DNA of 64,000 nucleotides from CAVYWD01 sp963772225. GTDB taxonomy: Bacteria; Myxococcota; Myxococcia; Myxococcales; UBA5297. Every line of letters begins with the position of its first letter. Position 1 is the stretch's first letter. A model generated the notes under the pieces. The model saw only the letters and a list, made by a program, of their open reading frames with translations, ran no database searches and had not been told where the DNA came from. Below are positions 17,779 through 27,019 of this stretch, piece after piece. The translations under genes and the position numbers were made by a program. Where the stretch lies: assembly GCA_963772225.1 (NCBI GenBank), contig CAVYWD010000001.1, positions 1,240,001-1,304,000 on the forward strand, read 5' to 3'.

Positions 17779-18840
17779 AGAGCTTGACCGTCGTCGCCGG
17801 CACCGGGACCTCGCGCCTCTACCTCGAAGAGTCCTTGAGCGCGCTCACCCGCCTGGCTCAAGGGACGAAGCGCTTCGCCATCACCGACGCCAACGTGCGA
17901 AGGCTCTACGGCCAAAGGCTTCAGGGCTTCACTGTTTTGGAGATGGGCCTCACCGAGGCCAACAAGACCTTCGCCACCGTGGAGAAGCTCTACCGCGAGC
18001 TCCTCGAGAACGGCGCCGACCGGGGCAGCTTCATCGTCGGCGTCGGCGGCGGCATCGTCTGCGACGTGGCCGGCTTCGTCGCCTCGACGTTCATGCCGGG
18101 GCCTGCGCTTCGGCTTCGCGCCGACGACGCTTTTGGCTCAAGTGGACGCGAGCGTCGGCGGCAAGAACGGCGTCAACCTCGACCGGTACAAGAACCTCAT
18201 CGGCACCTTCAACCAGCCGGAGTTCGTGCTGCTCGACTACGAGGTCCTGCACACGCTTCCGGTCCGCGAGCTGCGCTGCGGCCTCGCGGAGATCGTCAAG
18301 GCCGGCGCCCTGGCCGACCCCGCGCTCTTCCAGTTCCTCGAGGAGAGCGCCGAGGCGATCCTCGCGCTCGAGCCCGCGGCCATCGCCCGGGCCATCGAGG
18401 GCGCGGTTCAAATGAAGGTGGGCGTCGTCACCCGCGACGAGAAGGAGAGCGGCGAGCGGATGCTGCTCAACCTGGGCCACACCTTCGGCCACGCCATCGA
18501 GAAGACGCACGATTACCAGCACGGCGAGGCGGTGAGCTTGGGCATGGTCATCGCCTCCGACCTGGCGGTGGAGAAGGGCCTCTTGGCGCGCGACCAGGCG
18601 GACCGGCTCGAGCGGCTCTTGGCGCGCTTCGGGCTGCCGACGCGCGCGGAGCTGAACGGCGAGGCCATCGCCGAGGCGCTGTCGAAGGACAAGAAGCGCT
18701 TCGGCGGCGTGGTCCACGCCATCCTCCTCGAGCGCATCGGCAAGGCGTCCGTCCACAAAGTGGCGCTCGACGAGCTGCGCAAGAGCTGGGCTGCGTCGCT
18801 GGCTGCCGGCCGCGGGCCGCAGGGAAGGACAGCGCGATGA
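17775..18840 (+). CDS. aroB: 3-dehydroquinate synthase (one frameshift)
   Basis: About 354 residues after removing one extra C near 18095 in the run CCGGGG. The first frame gives the NAD-binding half ending FIVGVGGGIVCDVAGFVAST. The second resumes at LLAQVDASVGGKNGVNL and includes the metal ligands in LRCGLAEIVKAG, LNLGHTFGHAIE and QHGEAVSLGM. The enzyme cyclises DAHP to 3-dehydroquinate. Overlaps of four bases (ATGA) with aroF upstream and aroA downstream show tight coupling. No downstream aroD, aroE or aroK gene is in the window. Confidence 0.92.
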
Positions 18841-20084
18841 TCCGCGTTGGCCCGGGCCGCATCGACGGCGCCCTCGAGGCGCCGCCCTCGAAGAGCATGA
18901 TGCAGCGCGCGGTGGCCGCGGCCTGCCTGTCGCGGGGAACGACCGAAATCCTCAGCCCGTCCTTCTGCGACGACGGCCTCGCCGCCATGCGCGCCGCCCG
19001 CGGGCTCGGCGCCCTCGTGACACAGGAGAAGAACCGCGTGGTCGTCCAGGGCGGCGGCGCGCCGACGTCCGGGCGGATCGACGTGGGCGAGTCGGGCTTG
19101 AGCATGCGGATGTTTGCGCCCATCGCCGCGCTCTTCGACTTGGACCTGGAGCTCGCCGCCTCGGGCTCCTTGCGCGAGCGGCCGGTGGAGATGATCGAAG
19201 CGCCGCTGCGCGCCCTGGGCGCGCGCTGTGCCACCTCGGGCGGGAAGCCGCCAATCCAGGTGCGCGGGCCCATCCTGGGCGGCGACCTCGAGGTGGACGG
19301 CTCGGTGAGCTCGCAGTTCCTGACGGGCCTCCTGCTCGCCCTGCCGCTCTGCCCCAAGCCGTCGCGGCTCGCGGTGCGCGCGCTGAAGAGCAAGCCCTAC
19401 GTGCGCATGACGCTCGCGCTCGTCGCCGACTTCGGCGGCCAGATCCGCTGCGACGAGGCGCTCGAGCACTTCGCTATCGACGGCGGCCAGCACTACCACC
19501 GCCCCAGCTATCGCGTGGAAGGCGACTGGTCCGGCGCCGCGTTCCCGCTGGTCGCCGGCGCGCTCGGCGGGCGGGCCACGGTGACAAACCTCGACCCGCG
19601 CTCGCTCCAGGCCGACCGCGCCATCCTCGAGGCGCTCGGCGCCGCCGGCGCCAAGGTGTCGGTCGACGGGACCTCGGTCTCGGTCGAGTCCGCGCCGTTG
19701 CGCGGCTTCACCTTCGACGCGAGCGACTGCCCCGACCTGTTCCCGCCGCTCGTCGCCCTCGCCTGCGCCTGTGAGGGCACCACGCGGCTCAAGGGCATAG
19801 GCCGGCTCAAGCACAAGGAGAGCGACCGCGCGGCGGCCCTCTCCGAGGAGTTCTTCAAAATTGGCGGTGAGGTCGAACCCTGGGGCGATTCACTCCTGGT
19901 ACGAGGCGGCGAGCACCTGCCCGGCGGCCGGGCGAGCTCGCGCGGCGACCACCGCATGGCCATGGCGCTGGCGGTGGCGGCGCTGTGGACGGACGGCGGC
20001 GTGGAGATCGACGGCGAGAGCGCGGTCGCCAAGTCCTACCCGGACTTCTTCGAGCGGTTCGACGCCTTGAGGAGCGGGCGATGA
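18837..20084 (+). CDS. aroA: 3-phosphoshikimate 1-carboxyvinyltransferase (EPSP synthase)
   Basis: A 415-residue EPSP synthase. The substrate-binding features are present: APPSKSMMQRAVAAACLSRG near the N-terminus, GESGLSMRMFAPIAAL, GSVSSQFLTGLLLALPL, ESDRAAALSEEF and the C-terminal DHRMAMALAVAAL. The usual N-G-T-A loop is here VGESGLSMRM, a divergence seen in some non-enterobacterial enzymes, so inhibitor sensitivity should not be assumed. The ATG overlaps the aroB stop and the TGA overlaps the aroC start. Confidence 0.94.
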   Translation: MIRVGPGRIDGALEAPPSKSMMQRAVAAACLSRGTTEILSPSFCDDGLAAMRAARGLGALVTQEKNRVVVQGGGAPTSGRIDVGESGLSMRMFAPIAALFDLDLELAASGSLRERPVEMIEAPLRALGARCATSGGKPPIQVRGPILGGDLEVDGSVSSQFLTGLLLALPLCPKPSRLAVRALKSKPYVRMTLALVADFGGQIRCDEALEHFAIDGGQHYHRPSYRVEGDWSGAAFPLVAGALGGRATVTNLDPRSLQADRAILEALGAAGAKVSVDGTSVSVESAPLRGFTFDASDCPDLFPPLVALACACEGTTRLKGIGRLKHKESDRAAALSEEFFKIGGEVEPWGDSLLVRGGEHLPGGRASSRGDHRMAMALAVAALWTDGGVEIDGESAVAKSYPDFFERFDALRSGR

Positions 20085-21073
20085 ACAGCTTCGGGCGGCT
20101 CTTGCGCGTGAGCATCCTGGGCGAGTCGCATGGCCTGGGCCTGGGCGTCCTCGTCGATGGCTGCCCCGCCGGTCTGCCTCTCGCGCCCGAGGACTTCGAG
20201 CCCGACCTCGCGCGGCGGCGGGCCGGCGCCAAGGGCACCACGCCGCGCCGCGAGGCGGACGTCCCGCAGCTGCGCACGGGCGCCCACAACGGCCGCACGA
20301 CCGGCGCTCCGCTGCTCATCTGGTTCGACAACGGCGACGTGCGCTCGTCGGCCTACGACAAGCTCGCCGACACCCCGCGCCCCGGCCACGCCGACCTCAC
20401 CGGAAGGCAGAAGTACGGCGGCTTCAACGACCCGCGGGGCGGCGGCCACTTCTCCGGCCGGCTCACCGCCGCGCTGGTCGCCGGCGGCGTAGTGGCGAAG
20501 AAGCTCCTCACCGGCATCGCCGTCGAGGCCCGGGTGACCGAGGTCGGCGGCACGACGGAGGTCGAGCGCGCGGTGAGCGAGGCTTTGGCGGCGAAGGACT
20601 CGGTGGGCGGAATCATCGAGTGCCGCGCGCGCGGGGTCCCGGCGGGCCTGGGCGAGCCGTTCTTCGACTCGGCCGAGTCGCTCCTCGCCCACGCGCTCTT
20701 CTCCATCCCGGCGGTAAAGGGCGTGGAGTTCGGCCTCGGGTTCGCGGCGAGCGCGCGGCGCGGCAGCCAGGTGAACGACGAGATCGTCGACGCGCAAGGG
20801 CGCACGCGCACCAACCACGCGGGCGGGATCAACGGCGGCATCACCAATGGCAACGAGCTCGCCCTGCGCGTCGCCTTCAAGCCCACGCCGTCCATCTCCC
20901 GCACTCAGCGAACCGTGAGCTTGAGCACCGGCGAGGAGGTCGACCTGTCCATCGGCGGCCGCCACGACGCGTGCATCGCGCTGCGCGCCCCGGTGGTGGT
21001 CGAGGCGGCGGTGGCGCTGGTATTAGCGGATCTCATGCTCCTGGAGGAGCGAATTCCGAGGATATGGCGATGA
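20081..21073 (+). CDS. aroC: Chorismate synthase
   Basis: A 330-residue FMN-dependent enzyme that forms chorismate from EPSP. Diagnostic stretches are SILGESHGLGLGVLVDGCPA at the N-terminus, TTPRREADVPQLRTG, RPGHADLTGRQKYGGFNDPR, RGGGHFSGRLTAA and RGSQVNDEIVD. It is a little shorter than the 360 residues of many homologues but complete. It overlaps aroA upstream (ATGA) and pheA downstream. Confidence 0.95.
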   Translation: MNSFGRLLRVSILGESHGLGLGVLVDGCPAGLPLAPEDFEPDLARRRAGAKGTTPRREADVPQLRTGAHNGRTTGAPLLIWFDNGDVRSSAYDKLADTPRPGHADLTGRQKYGGFNDPRGGGHFSGRLTAALVAGGVVAKKLLTGIAVEARVTEVGGTTEVERAVSEALAAKDSVGGIIECRARGVPAGLGEPFFDSAESLLAHALFSIPAVKGVEFGLGFAASARRGSQVNDEIVDAQGRTRTNHAGGINGGITNGNELALRVAFKPTPSISRTQRTVSLSTGEEVDLSIGGRHDACIALRAPVVVEAAVALVLADLMLLEERIPRIWR

Positions 21074-22128
21074 GCGAGCCGATGCTGCACGAGCTGCGCG
21101 GTCAGATCGACCAGCTGGACGCGCGGCTGATGAGGTTAATCGACGAGCGCATGGAGCTCGCGCTCCGCGTCAAGCGGTTCAAGGCCGAGGTGGTGGCGCC
21201 CGATCGCGAGAAGCAGGTGCTCGAGTCGGTGGCGCGGCACGCGCAGGTGGTGAGCCCCGAGTTCGCCCGGTCGCTCTACAAGGCCATCATGGCCGAGTCG
21301 GTGCGGCTCCAGTCCAAGGCGAGCGTGCTCATCGGGTTCCAGGGCGAGCACGGCGCCTACGGCGAGATGGCGGTCCGCAATTACGCCTCGGAGTCAGTCC
21401 CCATCCCCTGCGTCGAGTTCGCCGACGTCTTCGAGGGCGTGCAGGCGGGGGTCTACGACCTGGGCATCCTTCCGGTGGAGAACTCCATCGCCGGCGCCGT
21501 GGCGACGGTCAACGACCTGCTCATCGGCAGCGACCTCGCCGTCGTGGGCGAGGTGAGCGTGCCCATCCACCACTGCCTGATCGTGGCGCCGGGGACCGAC
21601 CACCGCGAGGTGCGCGTCGTCTACTCGCACCCCATGGCGCTGTCGCAATGCCACGGCTTCATCACCCGCAACAACCTCGAGGCGCGCGCCTTCTACGACA
21701 CCGCCGGCGCGGCCAAGATGCTCTCCCACGACCGGCCCAAGGCGGCGGCCGCCATCGCCAGCCGCTTCGCCGCGGACCTGTACGGGCTGGAGGTGCTCAA
21801 GGAGAACATCGAGGACCACCCGGGAAACACCACGCGCTTCGTGGTCGTGGCGCGCGAGCGCCTGCGCGAGGGCGGCACCAAGTGCTCCCTCTGCTTCTCC
21901 ACCGCGCACAAGGCCGGCGCGCTCCAGGAGGTCCTGGCGCTCTTCAGCGACGCGGGCATCAACCTGACGCGCATCGAGTCCATCCCCGATCGCGACGCGC
22001 CGGGCAGCTTCCTGTTCGTGCTCGACCTCATGGGCTCCGACCAGGACCCAAAGGTGGCGCAGGCGCTCGCCAAGGTGAAGGAGCGGACCGCGCGCTTCAA
22101 GCTCCTGGGCTGCTTCAAGGAGGGCTGA
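21070..22128 (+). CDS. pheA: Bifunctional chorismate mutase / prephenate dehydratase
   Basis: A P-protein of 352 residues: an AroQ chorismate mutase (about 1-85, LRGQIDQLDARLMRLIDERM), prephenate dehydratase (about 90-270, IGFQGEHGAYGEMAVRNYAS and ENIEDHPGNTTRFVVV) and a C-terminal ACT domain with SFLFVLDLMG, the likely phenylalanine sensor. It makes phenylpyruvate from chorismate. The ATG at 21070 overlaps the aroC stop; an ATG two codons earlier is also possible. The next gene, tyrA, is separated by 409 bases of repeats. Confidence 0.95.
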   Translation: MSEPMLHELRGQIDQLDARLMRLIDERMELALRVKRFKAEVVAPDREKQVLESVARHAQVVSPEFARSLYKAIMAESVRLQSKASVLIGFQGEHGAYGEMAVRNYASESVPIPCVEFADVFEGVQAGVYDLGILPVENSIAGAVATVNDLLIGSDLAVVGEVSVPIHHCLIVAPGTDHREVRVVYSHPMALSQCHGFITRNNLEARAFYDTAGAAKMLSHDRPKAAAAIASRFAADLYGLEVLKENIEDHPGNTTRFVVVARERLREGGTKCSLCFSTAHKAGALQEVLALFSDAGINLTRIESIPDRDAPGSFLFVLDLMGSDQDPKVAQALAKVKERTARFKLLGCFKEG

Positions 22129-22172
22129 TGGCCTGGCCGCGGCACAGGAGGCCCGAATTCGCTCAGCCCGAG

Positions 22173-22244
22173 GTCGACGTCGACGTCGACGTCGACGTCG
22201 ACGTGAGCGTGGTCGGCGACGGCGACGGCGACGTGGCCGTGGGC
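22173..22244 (+). repeat. Hexanucleotide array (GTCGAC and variants)
   Basis: Twelve hexamers in register: five GTCGAC, then GTGAGC, GTGGTC, three GGCGAC, GTGGCC and GTGGGC. The GGCGAC..GTGGCC part is the inverse of 22339-22359. It lies in the 409-base gap between pheA and tyrA, where I see no real gene. Confidence 0.8.
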
Positions 22245-22339
22245 GATGCCGGAGCACGTGTCGCTCCGCACTGTCGCCCGCGGCCTGGCGACGTGCGCGC
22301 GACGATCGCGAGCTTTGGGTCGATCATGGTTTCGTCAAG

Positions 22340-22411
22340 GGCCACGTCGCCGTCGCCGTCAACGTCAACGTCAACGTCAACGTCAACGTCAACGTCAACG
22401 TCAACGTCAGC
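22340..22411 (+). repeat. Hexanucleotide array (GTCAAC x8)
   Basis: GGCCACGTCGCCGTCGCC leads into eight perfect GTCAAC units and one GTCAGC. The first 20 or so bases are the reverse complement of 22218-22238, so the two arrays form the arms of a potential cruciform or RNA hairpin with a loop of about 100 bases. Confidence 0.8.
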
Positions 22412-22537
22412 TCCGAGGTCGCGCGGACGCGTACTGGAGTCGAGGGCCGCACCAGCATTGTGCAATTCCTCGAGTTTGGCACTGCGCGCCCGCGCGAGGA
22501 GTGAGCGGCAGCTTCCAGCTGGGAGAGGACGACTTCC

Positions 22538-23311
22538 GTGAGGATCGCCGTCATCGGCGCGGGCAAGATGGGTGCCTGGCTCGCGGGCGAGCTCGCCCAT
22601 GAGCACGCGCTCGCGGTCTACGACCGCGACCCGGCCCGCGCCCGCGCGGTGAACGGCACCCGCGCCCTGGAACGCCTGGAAGACCTCGCGGCCTTCGAGC
22701 CGGAGCTCGCGGTCAACGCGGTCCCGCTCGCCGCGACCCTGCCCGCTTTCGAGGCCATGGCGGCGCACCTGCCCGAGCGCTGCATCGTCGCCGACCTGGC
22801 GTCGGTCAAGGGCGACATCCCGGCCTGGTACCGCAAGAGCGGCCGTCGCTTCGCTTCGGTCCACCCGATGTTCGGGCCCACCTTCGCGAACCTCGATGCG
22901 CTCAAGCGCGAGAACGCCATCCTCATCCAGGAGTCGGACCCGGAAGTGAAGGCGCTCTTCCGGCGGCTCTTCGAGCGGTTCGGGCTGACGATCTTCGAGT
23001 ACACCTTCGCCGAGCACGACCGGATGATGGCCTACTCGCTGGCGACGCCCTTCGCCTGCACCATGGCGTTCGCCGCCTGCATCGACCAGAGCGTGGTGCC
23101 GGGCACGACCTTCGCCAAGCACCTGGCCATCGCCCGCGGGCTCCTCTCCGAGGACGACGACCTGGTGGTGCACATCCTCATGAACGCCCAGGCGCAACAG
23201 CAGATCGGCAAGCTGGCGAGAAACCTCGAGACCCTGCGCCGGCAAATCGAGCAGCGCGACGAGAGCGGCGTGAAGGCGCTCCTCGCCGAGCTTCGAAGAA
23301 ACGTGAGCTGA
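22538..23311 (+). CDS. tyrA: Prephenate dehydrogenase-family protein
   Basis: A 257-residue NAD(P)-binding protein starting at GTG after GGGAGAGG. The Rossmann start is MRIAVIGAGKMGAWLAGELA. Family features include VADLASVKGDIP and FASVHPMFGPTF, where the histidine fits the catalytic or substrate-binding position of prephenate dehydrogenases. It lacks the chorismate mutase and ACT domains found in other TyrA forms, so it is the compact type. The position after pheA and before an aminotransferase fits tyrosine synthesis; arogenate specificity cannot be excluded. Confidence 0.85.
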   Translation: MRIAVIGAGKMGAWLAGELAHEHALAVYDRDPARARAVNGTRALERLEDLAAFEPELAVNAVPLAATLPAFEAMAAHLPERCIVADLASVKGDIPAWYRKSGRRFASVHPMFGPTFANLDALKRENAILIQESDPEVKALFRRLFERFGLTIFEYTFAEHDRMMAYSLATPFACTMAFAACIDQSVVPGTTFAKHLAIARGLLSEDDDLVVHILMNAQAQQQIGKLARNLETLRRQIEQRDESGVKALLAELRRNVS

Positions 23312-23317
23312 CCTAAA

Positions 23318-24392
23318 ATGTTCTACGCGCTGGTCGAGCGGGCGTTCGCCCTGGAGAAGCAGGGCAAGAAGCTCATCAAGCTTCACATCGGCGAGACGAA
23401 CCTCCCCACGCCGACGTGCGCCGCCCAGGCCGCTGCGAAGGCGCTCGCCCGCGGCCACTCGGACTACGGCCCCGCCGCCGGCCTGCCCTTCCTGCGCGAG
23501 CGCCTGGCGCGTCGCGAGGACTGCGCGCCCGAGAACGTGGTCGTCGGCCCCGGCTCCAAGCACCTCATCTTCGCCCTCATGAGCGTCCTGGGCCGCCCCG
23601 GCGCGAAGGTGGCCGTGCCGATGCCGGCCTACCCCGCGTACTCGCTCATCGCGAGGCAGCTCGGGATGCAGGCCGTCGAGCTGCACACCACCTTGGAGAG
23701 CGGCTGGCAGTTCGACCCCGCGGCCCTCGAGGGCGCGCTCCTCGCGACGGTGTCGAACCCGGTCAACCCGACGAGCACCATCTACCCGACGGCGCTGCTT
23801 TCGCGCGCCGCCGAGCGGATGCAGGCGAACGGCGGCTACCTCATCCTCGACGAGGCCTACCGCGGGCTCGCCTTCGAGCCCATCGCCAGCGTCGAGCACC
23901 CGGCGGCGCTGCGGGTCCGCTCCTTCTCCAAGGAATTCAACATGGAGGGTTGGCGGCTGGGCTACGCCGTGGTCCCCAAGGACATCGCCCGGGAGCTCGT
24001 CCGCTTCAACCAGAATCAGCGCGACCTGCGTCCCCGACTTCGTCCAGGAGGCCGGGGCGGCCTGCCTGGAAGAGGAGGCGGCCATCCTCGAACGCCACCG
24101 CGCCCTCTGGCTCGAGCGCTCCTTGGCCGCGCAGAAGGCCCTCTCCGCCCGCGGCTTCACCTTCGCCCGCCCCGGCGGCGCGATGTACGTGTTCCCCACC
24201 CACCCGGCGCTGAAGGACTCGGGGGCGCTCGCCCTCGCGCTGCTCGATCGCGGCGTGGCCGTGGCGCCGGGGAGCGGCTTCGGCCAATATCCCGGCTTCG
24301 TCCGCATCTGCGTCAACCAGGACGCCGCCGTCCTGGAGCAGGCCGTGGAGGCGCTGCACCGGGCGGCCGCGGGCGAGGACAGCCGGCGCTAG
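23318..24392 (+). CDS. PLP-dependent class I/II aminotransferase (one frameshift)
   Basis: About 357 residues once one extra A near 24015 is removed. The first frame has IKLHIGETNLPTPTC, SNPVNPTSTIYP, YLILDEAYRGLAF and the PLP-lysine motif RSFSKEFNMEGWRLGY. The second resumes at TCVPDFVQEAGAA and ends with RPGGAMYVFPTHPAL, VAVAPGSGFGQYP and FVRICVNQD. Placed directly after tyrA, it probably transaminates phenylpyruvate and 4-hydroxyphenylpyruvate, though fold-type I enzymes have mixed specificities. Only six bases separate it from tyrA and no clear ribosome binding site is seen. Confidence 0.83.
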
Positions 24393-24420
24393 TGTTCATC
24401 GCGCCAATGAGAGGAATGGC

Positions 24421-25296
24421 ATGACCGACGAGACCGCGAGCCCCCTGCGACTGGCCCTGCCCAAGGGCCGCATGCAGGAGGGCGTATTCAAGCTCCTCAC
24501 CGACGCCGGCATCTCGGTCGGCGCCGACCCGCGCGGCTACCGGCCGAAGGTGGGCCTCCCCGACACCGTCTGCAAGATCCTCAAGCCGCAGAGCATCGTG
24601 GAGATGCTGCACCTGGGCTCGCGCGACGTGGGCTTCGCCGGCGCGGACTGGGTCGAAGAGCTCGACGTCAAGCTCGTGGAGGTGCTCGACACCGGCCTCG
24701 ACCCGGTGAAGCTCGTGGCGGCGGCGCCAGTCGACCTCCTCGACGACGGCGGCAAGCTCCCCAAGCGGCGGCTGGTCGTCGCCTCCGAGTACGAGCGCCT
24801 CACGCGCCGGTGGATCGAGAAGCAGGGCCTTTCCGCCGAGTTCGTCCGCTCCTACGGCGCCACCGAGGTCTTCCCGCCCGAAGACGCCGACTGCATCGTC
24901 GACAACACCGCCACCGGCTCCACGCTCGTCGCGAACCGCCTGGAGATCCTCGACACCCTGATGCACTCCTCGACGCGCCTCTACGCGCACCCGGAGGCCC
25001 TGGAGAACCGCTCGCGCCGCGAGCGGATCGAGCACCTGGCGCTCCTGCTCCACTCGGTCCTCGACGCGCGCAAGCGGGTGATGATCGAAGTCAACGTCAC
25101 CGCCGACAAGCTCGAGGAGGTGGTGCGCGTGCTCCCCTCCATGCGCGAGCCGACCATCGCAAGGCTCCACGGCGAGGACGGCTACGCGGTCAAGGCCGCC
25201 GTGCCGCGCGCCGAGCTCGTCAAGCTCATCCCCCTCATCAAGGCGCGCGGCGGCACCGACCTCGTCGTCACACCCATCAGCCAGATCGTCAGCTAG
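24421..25296 (+). CDS. hisG: ATP phosphoribosyltransferase, long form
   Basis: A 291-residue HisG with its own C-terminal ACT-like regulatory domain (from about residue 215, RVMIEVNVTADKLEEVVRVL), so no HisZ partner is needed. The catalytic part shows LALPKGRMQEGVF, SRDVGFAGADWVEEL and the PRPP loop DADCIVDNTATGSTLVANR. It joins ATP and PRPP in the first step of histidine synthesis and is normally inhibited by histidine through the C-terminal domain. It opens the histidine part of the block, 28 bases after the aminotransferase. Confidence 0.94.
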   Translation: MTDETASPLRLALPKGRMQEGVFKLLTDAGISVGADPRGYRPKVGLPDTVCKILKPQSIVEMLHLGSRDVGFAGADWVEELDVKLVEVLDTGLDPVKLVAAAPVDLLDDGGKLPKRRLVVASEYERLTRRWIEKQGLSAEFVRSYGATEVFPPEDADCIVDNTATGSTLVANRLEILDTLMHSSTRLYAHPEALENRSRRERIEHLALLLHSVLDARKRVMIEVNVTADKLEEVVRVLPSMREPTIARLHGEDGYAVKAAVPRAELVKLIPLIKARGGTDLVVTPISQIVS

Positions 25297-25300
25297 CGCC

Positions 25301-27019
25301 ATGTCCCCATCGCCCCAACCGGTCCCCGCGCTCGCCGGCACCGCCGCCTATGCCTTCTCCATGGCGGGGCCGCCCATCGACCTGAAGCTCGACGCCAACG
25401 AGGGCCCGCCGGCGCCGGCGGATCTCTTGGCATGGCTGTCGTCCCTCAGCCCCGACGCCTTGCGCCGCTACCCGGACACGGGGCCGGTCGCGGAGGTCCT
25501 CGCGCGGCGCAATGGCATCGACCCTTCCCAGGTCATCGTCACCGCGGGCGGCGACGAGTCGCTCGACCGGCTCTGCCGAACCTACCTCGCCCCCGGGCGC
25601 GAGCTGGTGATGCCCGAGCCCACCTTCGAGATGCTGGGCCGCTACGCGAGCCTCGCCGGCGCGACGATCCTGAGCGTCCCGTGGAAGGGCGGGAAGTATC
25701 CGCGGGCGGAGGTGCTCGCGAAGGTCACCGAGCGGACCGCGATGGTCGCCCTGGTGACCCCCAACAACCCCACCGGCCTCGCCGCCAGCGCCGAGGACGT
25801 CCGCGCCGTCGCGAAGGCGGCGCCCCACGCGCTCATCCTCGTCGACCACGCCTACGCCGAATTCTGCGACGAGGACCTGACCAAGGTCGCGCTCGAGCAG
25901 CCGAACGCCGTGGTGCTGCGCACGCTGTCGAAGGCCTACGGCCTCGCCGGGCTGCGCGTGGGCTACGCCATGGGTCCTTCGGCGCTCATCGCCCCGCTGC
26001 GCGCGGCGGGCTCGCCGTTCCCGGTCTCGAACGTGTCGCTGCACATCGCCTTGCGCCAGCTCTCGCAGGACGAGAGGTCGATGCGCGCCTTCGTCGCTCG
26101 CGTCCGCGAGGAGCGGGCCCGGCTCAACCGGGAGCTCGCCGCGCTCGGCGCCCAGCCCATGGACTCGCAGGGCAACTTCGCCTTCGCGCGCTTCAAGGAC
26201 GCGAAGTGGGTCTGGAGCGCGCTCTCCGGCCTGGGCATCGGCGTCCGCCACTTCTCCACCAACCCGGCGCTGGACGCGTACCTGCGCATCACCTGCCCCG
26301 GCGACGAGCGCTCCTTCGAGCGCCTGCTCCACGGGCTTCAATCGGCGCTCGCGCCACAGGCCCTGCTCTTCGACATGGACGGCGTCCTCGCCGACGTCTC
26401 GGGCTCCTACCGCGCCGCCATCCAGGGCACGGCGCGCGCCTTCGGCGTCGAGCTTTCCGACGAGGCCATCAGCCAAGCCAAGGCCAAGGGCGGCGCCAAT
26501 AACGATTGGGCGCTGACACAGCGGCTCCTCGCCGAGCGCGGCACCCAGGCGTCCTTGGCGGACGTCACTCAGCGCTTCGAGGAGCTCTACCAAGGCGCCG
26601 CGGGCAAGCCCGGGCTGCGGAGCACCGAGCGCCTGCTCGTCTCCAAAGAAAGGCTCGCGCGGATGGCCGCCCGCCTGCCGCTGGGCATCGTCACCGGCCG
26701 GCCGCGCAAGGACGCGGAGCGGTTCCTCGACGAAGCGGGGATTCGCGGTTTCTTCAAGACGATTGTCGCGATGGAGGACGGACCGTTGAAGCCCGACCCC
26801 GCGCCGGTGCGGCTCGCCCTGCAGCGCCTGTCGGTCTCGCGGGCGTGGATGCTAGGCGACACGCCCGACGACATGGCCGCGGCCCGCTCCGCCGCGGTCG
26901 TCCCGGTCGCCTCGCTGCCGCCAGGCGAGGGCCGGCTGGAGTACAGGGAGGCGCTCATCCGAGCCGGCGCCGCCAGAGTTCTGGAATCGCCGGTCTCGTT
27001 CGAGGAGCTCTTGCCATGA
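25301..27019 (+). CDS. hisC: Fusion: histidinol-phosphate aminotransferase + HAD phosphatase (predicted histidinol-phosphatase)
   Basis: One continuous 572-residue frame. Residues 1-350 are HisC: LKLDANEGPPAPAD, VTAGGDESLDRLCRTY, VTPNNPTGLAAS and LSKAYGLAGLRVGYAMG with PLP-lysine 211. Residues 352-572 are a HAD hydrolase: LLFDMDGVLADVSG with nucleophile D358 and acid D360, GIVTGRP, KPDP and MLGDTPDDMAAA. HisC makes histidinol phosphate and the next step removes the phosphate. The hisB gene that follows lacks a phosphatase domain and no other candidate lies nearby, so the HAD part is the likely histidinol-phosphatase. Its stop overlaps the hisB start. Confidence 0.88.
   Translation: MSPSPQPVPALAGTAAYAFSMAGPPIDLKLDANEGPPAPADLLAWLSSLSPDALRRYPDTGPVAEVLARRNGIDPSQVIVTAGGDESLDRLCRTYLAPGRELVMPEPTFEMLGRYASLAGATILSVPWKGGKYPRAEVLAKVTERTAMVALVTPNNPTGLAASAEDVRAVAKAAPHALILVDHAYAEFCDEDLTKVALEQPNAVVLRTLSKAYGLAGLRVGYAMGPSALIAPLRAAGSPFPVSNVSLHIALRQLSQDERSMRAFVARVREERARLNRELAALGAQPMDSQGNFAFARFKDAKWVWSALSGLGIGVRHFSTNPALDAYLRITCPGDERSFERLLHGLQSALAPQALLFDMDGVLADVSGSYRAAIQGTARAFGVELSDEAISQAKAKGGANNDWALTQRLLAERGTQASLADVTQRFEELYQGAAGKPGLRSTERLLVSKERLARMAARLPLGIVTGRPRKDAERFLDEAGIRGFFKTIVAMEDGPLKPDPAPVRLALQRLSVSRAWMLGDTPDDMAAARSAAVVPVASLPPGEGRLEYREALIRAGAARVLESPVSFEELLP

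Noticed and set aside
22173..22411. CRISPR array in the pheA-tyrA gap
   Set aside because: The repeats are uninterrupted hexamers without unique spacers.
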